A DNA stretch of 9,051 bases, taken from NCBI GenBank assembly GCA_017999135.1, contig JAGOBT010000019.1, positions 6,708-15,758 of the forward strand, written 5' to 3'. A program made the translations under genes and the position numbers. Source of the stretch: Burkholderiaceae bacterium. GTDB taxonomy: Bacteria; Pseudomonadota; Gammaproteobacteria; Burkholderiales; Burkholderiaceae_C. The notes below the pieces were generated by a model. The model ran no database searches, had not been told where the DNA came from, and saw only the letters and a program-made list of their open reading frames with translations. Positions 6,261 to 9,051 of the stretch are shown here, piece after piece (the first letter of the stretch is position 1; each line of letters opens with the position of its first letter).

Positions 6261-6829
6261 CCTCGCGTTTCACCTCCACCCTGCGCCGCCTGGCTGCAAG
6301 CGCCACGCTGGCCATCGCCAGTCTGGCCACCCTGGGTCTGGCCGGCTGCGCCAGCCCCACGCCGGCCGACTACGCCAGCCAGGGCCCCAAGCTCGACCTG
6401 AAGCAGTACTTCAACGGCAAGCTGCTGGCCCACGGCATCGTCACCGACCGCAGTGGGAAGGTGCTGCAGCGCTTCACGGCATTGATCACCGGCACCTGGG
6501 TGGGCGACACCGGCACGCTGGACGAACGCTTCACCTACGCCGACGGCCGCCAGGAAACCCGGGTGTGGACGATCCAGCGCGGCGCCGACGGCCGCTACAC
6601 CGGCACCGCCGCCGACGTGCTGGGCGAAGCCCAGGGCCAGGCCGCCGGCAACGCGCTGAACTGGCGCTACACCCTGCTGCTGCCGGTCGACGGCCGCACC
6701 TGGGAAATCCAGTTCGACGACTGGATGTTCCTGGTCGACGACCAGGTGATGCTCAACCGCGCGGTGATGTCGAAGTTCGGCATCCGCCTGGGCGAGGTGC
6801 TGCTGTCCTTCCAACGCCTGCCCGGCTGA
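6257..6829 (+). CDS. DUF3833 family lipoprotein
   Basis: The 190-residue product starts with a basic N-terminus, a hydrophobic stretch and a clear lipobox LAGC (28-31), so Cys31 should be lipidated and the protein anchored on the periplasmic side of a membrane. The mature part matches DUF3833: KLDLKQYFNGKLLAHGIV (45-62), then LDERFTYADGRQETRVW (88-104), LNWRYTLLLPVDG (134-146) and FDDWMFLVDDQVMLNRAVMSKFG (within 153-175). The pattern suggests a beta-barrel, lipocalin-like binding fold, which is inference only. DUF3833 genes commonly sit in Cfa/DUF1365/amine-oxidase operons. I start it at 6257 because this ATG overlaps the transporter stop in ATGA and begins the signal peptide. The open frame further upstream (from 6056) reads the transporter gene out of frame. 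Confidence 0.88.
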   Translation: MTSRFTSTLRRLAASATLAIASLATLGLAGCASPTPADYASQGPKLDLKQYFNGKLLAHGIVTDRSGKVLQRFTALITGTWVGDTGTLDERFTYADGRQETRVWTIQRGADGRYTGTAADVLGEAQGQAAGNALNWRYTLLLPVDGRTWEIQFDDWMFLVDDQVMLNRAVMSKFGIRLGEVLLSFQRLPG

Positions 6830-6849
6830 CCCGCCCGAACCGAAAGCCC

Positions 6850-7638
6850 ATGATGGCCCTGAACCCCCGCATCACCGACTGGCGCGGCCAGCATGTCTGG
6901 CTGGTGGGCGCGTCCACCGGCATCGGCCGCGCCACCGCGGCGCGGCTGCATGCGCTGGGCGCCAAGGTCACGGTGTCGGCACGCGGCCGGCCGGCGCTGG
7001 ACAGCTTCGTCGCCGACCACCCCGGCGCCCGCGCCCTGCCGCTGGACGCCACAGACGCCGCCGCCGTGCGCTCCGCCGCCACGCAATTGCTGGCCGACGA
7101 TGGCCGCATCGACCTGGCGCTGTACTGCGCCGGCCACTACCACGCCATGCAGGCCACCGGCTTCGACCTGGCCGACGCGGTGCGCCACCAGCAGATCAAC
7201 TATGTGGGTGCTCTGAACATGCTGGATGCGGTGCTGCCCACGCTGCTGCGGCAAGCCGCCGCCGGCACGCCGGCGCACCTGAGCCTGGTGGCCAGCGTGG
7301 CCGGCTACCGCGGCCTGCCCAATGCGCTGGCCTACGGTCCCACCAAGGCCGCGCTGATCAACCTGTCCGAGGTGCTGTACCTGGATCTGCATGCCCGCGG
7401 CGTGGGCGTGTCGCTGATCAACCCCGGCTTCGTCGAGACGCCGCTGACCGCGCAGAACAGCTTCAAGATGCCGGCACTGATGAGTCCGGAGGATGCCGCG
7501 CTGGCCATCGTCGCCGGCTGGGAGGCCGGCGAGTTCGAGATCCACTTCCCCAAGCGCTTCACCCGCATGCTCAAGGCCCTGCGGCCGATGCCCGACGGCA
7601 TGTACTTCGGCGCCATCCGCCGCGCGGTGCGTGTCTGA
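6850..7638 (+). CDS. Short-chain dehydrogenase/reductase
   Basis: The 262-residue protein is a classical SDR. It has the cofactor motif GASTGIG (20-26), Asn117 (INYVG), catalytic Ser149, the YxxxK pair Tyr162-Lys166 (YGPTK), and NPGFVETP (191-198) after the active site. Arg45 following the second strand suggests NADP(H). The NNAG motif is changed to YCAG (92-95). The C-terminus (234-262) is rich in Arg, Lys and hydrophobics (KRFTRMLKALRP), which would suit docking to a membrane and an acyl-lipid substrate. It probably oxidises or reduces a hydroxyl or carbonyl on a modified chain, the exact substrate being unknown. Two ATG codons lie side by side at 6850 and 6853; GAAAG at 6842-6846 is better spaced for the second (7 nt). 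The 20-nt gap to the lipoprotein gene keeps it in the operon. Confidence 0.92.
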   Translation: MMALNPRITDWRGQHVWLVGASTGIGRATAARLHALGAKVTVSARGRPALDSFVADHPGARALPLDATDAAAVRSAATQLLADDGRIDLALYCAGHYHAMQATGFDLADAVRHQQINYVGALNMLDAVLPTLLRQAAAGTPAHLSLVASVAGYRGLPNALAYGPTKAALINLSEVLYLDLHARGVGVSLINPGFVETPLTAQNSFKMPALMSPEDAALAIVAGWEAGEFEIHFPKRFTRMLKALRPMPDGMYFGAIRRAVRV

Positions 7639-8083
7639 GGCAGCCGCCGCACGCCATGCCGACCCGCGGGTGCAGCGGGTGGTGGCGCTGTACGAGACCC
7701 TGGCGCCGGCCGACCTGCCGGCCCTGCGCGGCGTCTATGCCGACGACGCCCGCTTCAAGGACCCGTTCAACCAGGTGCAGGGCGTGGCGGCCATCGCCCG
7801 CATCTTCAGCCACATGTTCCGCTCGCTGGACAACCCGCGCTTCCAGGTGCTGGACATCGTGGCCGACGGCGACGCGCTGTTCCTCACCTGGGATTTCACC
7901 TTCCGCACCCGCGGCGCCGGCGCAGCCGCCATGGCCATCCACGGCGGCAGCCACATCCGCTTCAATGCCGACGGCCAGGTGCAGTCACACCGCGACTACT
8001 GGGACGCGGCCGAAGAGCTGTACGAGAAGCTGCCGGTGCTGGGCACCTTGATGCGCTGGCTCAAAAAGCGCGCCGGGGGATGA
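7631..8083 (+). CDS. NTF2/SnoaL-like protein with GTG start
   Basis: The 150-residue protein has the small cone-shaped NTF2-like fold signature: an N-terminal helix region (RVQRVVALYETLAP, 13-26), YADDARFKDPFNQVQG (36-51), a FLTWDFTF strand (84-91), GGSHIRFNADGQVQSHRDYWD (within 105-125) and a basic helical tail. This family-specific pattern, with SHRDYWDAAEELYEKLP near the end, is typical of NTF2 proteins found beside SDR and Cfa-like genes. The fold binds hydrophobic small molecules, sometimes as isomerase or hydratase; no function is proven here. No ATG fits the reading frame. The GTG at 7631 gives the expected N-terminus and overlaps the SDR stop by 8 nt, so it is probably translated by re-initiation. 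A second GTG at 7670 would clip the first helix. This is the last gene of the operon. Confidence 0.85.
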   Translation: MSEAAAARHADPRVQRVVALYETLAPADLPALRGVYADDARFKDPFNQVQGVAAIARIFSHMFRSLDNPRFQVLDIVADGDALFLTWDFTFRTRGAGAAAMAIHGGSHIRFNADGQVQSHRDYWDAAEELYEKLPVLGTLMRWLKKRAGG

Positions 8084-8087
8084 ACCG

Positions 8088-8570
8088 TCAGTTCTGTCCT
8101 TCGGTCAGCGTGTCGAGCTGGAAATTGCCGCTCTTGTGCACCAGCCAGATGTCGGTGTAGACGGCCTTGCCCAGCTTGGCCGGCGCCGGGAACGGGCCCG
8201 CCTTGCGGATCATCGCCACCACCCAGGGCCCCACTTCGGGCGCTGCCGGCGGGCGGCGCACCCGCACGTCCAGGATCTGACCCTGCGCGTCGACCTCGGT
8301 GTCGACGATCATCACGCCGTACAGCAGCGGCGGCATGCGGCCCTTGTAGATGCGCATCGGGTAGCTGGCATAGATGTGCCTGGCAGCGTCGCGCCGGTAG
8401 GCCAGGTCGTTGTCAGCCTCGCTGGCCGTGCCGGCACCGCCCAGCGGCGACGGCACCAGCGAGAACTGGGCATGGGCCGCGCTGCCGAACCAGCCGCCCG
8501 CCATCACCAGCAACAGTGCACGCAGCCAGCGCAAGGTGGACGTAACAACACAGGAGACAGTTGGCAGCAT
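8088..8570 (-). CDS. Secreted protein with TonB C-terminal-like domain
   Basis: The 160-residue product has a long signal peptide ending at AHA (32-34), so the mature protein of about 126 residues is periplasmic. Its body resembles the TonB C-terminal fold: YPMRIYKGRMPPLLYGVMIV (within 70-89), a central TEVDAQGQILDVRVRRPP pattern (91-108), then RKAGPFPAPAKLG (122-134) and a final strand (VYTDIWLVHKSGNFQLDTL, 137-155). It lacks both the N-terminal membrane anchor and the proline-rich spacer of true TonB, so energy transduction with ExbBD is unlikely. Homologues are common in Burkholderiales and are often annotated as TonB family. I chose the ATG at 8570 over the upstream in-frame Met codons because it begins the signal peptide directly. 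No clear ribosome binding site is visible. It converges on the operon with 4 bp between stops. Confidence 0.8.
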   Translation of the reverse strand: MLPTVSCVVTSTLRWLRALLLVMAGGWFGSAAHAQFSLVPSPLGGAGTASEADNDLAYRRDAARHIYASYPMRIYKGRMPPLLYGVMIVDTEVDAQGQILDVRVRRPPAAPEVGPWVVAMIRKAGPFPAPAKLGKAVYTDIWLVHKSGNFQLDTLTEGQN

Positions 8571-8701
8571 GGTCGGACTGGAGGTGCAGCGCCCGGCCGG
8601 CCGGACAACCGCCCGCACGCTAGCACAGCAGGCACCTGCGCCCGCGCGAGGGCGCGCCGCCGCTGTGGCGTGCATGCAACCGCGCACAGCCGGTCAGCCG
8701 G
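8571..8701 (-). other. Gap between the TonB-like gene and corA
   Basis: This 131-bp GC-rich spacer lies upstream of the TonB-like gene and downstream of corA. It holds CCGGCCGGCCGG (8593-8604), a self-complementary run, and a 5-bp GC stem with GAGG loop (8643-8656) with no T-run behind it in either direction. I see no convincing promoter or intrinsic terminator, so it is undecided whether the two minus-strand genes are co-transcribed. Confidence 0.4.
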
Positions 8702-8702
8702 T
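8687..8702. repeat. Tandem 8-bp repeat at the corA stop
   Basis: CAGCCGGT occurs twice in tandem (8687-8694, 8695-8702), followed by CAGC. The second copy includes the first base of the corA stop (TGA, complement of 8702-8704). A slipped-strand change in copy number would alter sequence downstream of the stop only, so any effect on CorA is unlikely. Confidence 0.5.
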
Positions 8703-9051
8703 CAGCGCAGCCAGCCCTTGCGGCGGAAGTAGATGAACGGTGCCGCCACCGACGCCACCATCAGCGCCAGCGCGAACGGGTAGCCCCAGGGCTGCTCCAG
8801 CTCCGGCATGTGCTTGAAGTTCATGCCGTAGATGCTGGCGATCAGCGTGGGCGGCAGCAGCGCCACGCTGGCCACCGAGAAGATCTTGATGATCTTGTTC
8901 TGGTTGATGTTGATGAAGCCGACGGTGGCGTCCATCAGGAAGTTGATCTTGTCGAACAGGAAGGCGGTGTGGCTGTCGAGCGAGTCGATGTCGCGCATGA
9001 TCTGCCGCGCTTCCTCGAACTGCTCGGCGTTCAGCAGCCGGCTGCGCATCA
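8702..9051 (-). CDS. corA: CorA-type magnesium/cobalt channel, C-terminal part
   Basis: The window holds the last 115 codons plus part of one more, and the gene continues past 9051. The Met codon at 9049-9047 is internal, since family members have about 320 residues. Visible are the end of the cytoplasmic stalk helix ([20 protein letters not shown]), the first membrane helix ending in the diagnostic YGMNF selectivity motif (at 8830-8816), the acidic HMPELE loop, a second membrane helix, and the basic tail RRKGWLR at the cytoplasmic end. CorA pentamers in the inner membrane take up Mg2+ and also carry Co2+ and Ni2+. Nothing ties it functionally to the lipid operon; it lies on the opposite strand beyond the TonB-like gene. 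Confidence 0.95.
   Translation of the reverse strand, partial: MRSRLLNAEQFEEARQIMRDIDSLDSHTAFLFDKINFLMDATVGFININQNKIIKIFSVASVALLPPTLIASIYGMNFKHMPELEQPWGYPFALALMVASVAAPFIYFRRKGWLR

Noticed and set aside
8593..8604. CCGGCCGGCCGG as a terminator or binding site
   Set aside because: A short GC repeat is expected in this composition, and it has no loop or T-run.

Overview
The window comes from a GC-rich bacterial chromosome with strong G/C bias at third codon positions. The CorA C-terminus and the stand-alone TonB-like periplasmic protein closely match Burkholderiales versions as I remember them, so I infer a betaproteobacterium of the Rubrivivax/Leptothrix/Ideonella kind. There are no rRNA or tRNA genes, no CRISPR arrays and no mobile elements.

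Layout: (1) 33-605 (+), an exported Cys-type glutathione peroxidase. (2) 606-902, a gene-free leader of about 300 bp that is less GC-rich than its surroundings. It holds three imperfect direct repeats about 20 bp apart, several short perfect dyads and a pyrimidine tract. (3) 903-8083 (+), a tightly packed block of eight genes: flavin amine-oxidase-like protein, DUF1365 protein, Cfa-like SAM methyltransferase, exported chalcone-isomerase-like protein, GPH/MFS transporter, DUF3833 lipoprotein, short-chain dehydrogenase, and NTF2/SnoaL-like protein. Start and stop codons touch or overlap at three junctions (TGATG, ATGA, and an 8-nt overlap with a GTG start), and one more junction is separated by a single base. 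This points to one operon with translational coupling. (4) 8088-8570 (-), a secreted TonB-C-terminal-domain-like protein ending 4 bp from the operon's last stop codon. (5) 8702-9051 (-), the C-terminal part of a CorA Mg2+ channel that runs off the window.

The main interest is the eight-gene block. Flavin oxidase, DUF1365, Cfa-like enzyme, DUF3833, SDR, NTF2 and chalcone-isomerase-like genes also occur together in proteobacterial loci controlled by an ECF sigma factor and ChrR (singlet-oxygen or photo-oxidative stress). Related genes in Rhodobacter sphaeroides make furan fatty acids from membrane phospholipid acyl chains (UfaM methylation, UfaD desaturation, UfaO-dependent oxygen insertion). 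I infer that this operon modifies unsaturated phospholipid acyl chains in place, by methylation and then oxidation, possibly to furan or related methyl-branched acids. The exported and membrane proteins would handle product or lipid at the envelope. The Cfa-like protein lacks two residues that bind bicarbonate in E. coli cyclopropane synthase, which favours a methylase that does not make cyclopropanes. The peroxidase next door fits a lipid-peroxide or oxidative-stress setting. No sigma factor, ChrR or photolyase gene lies in the window, so the regulator must be elsewhere.
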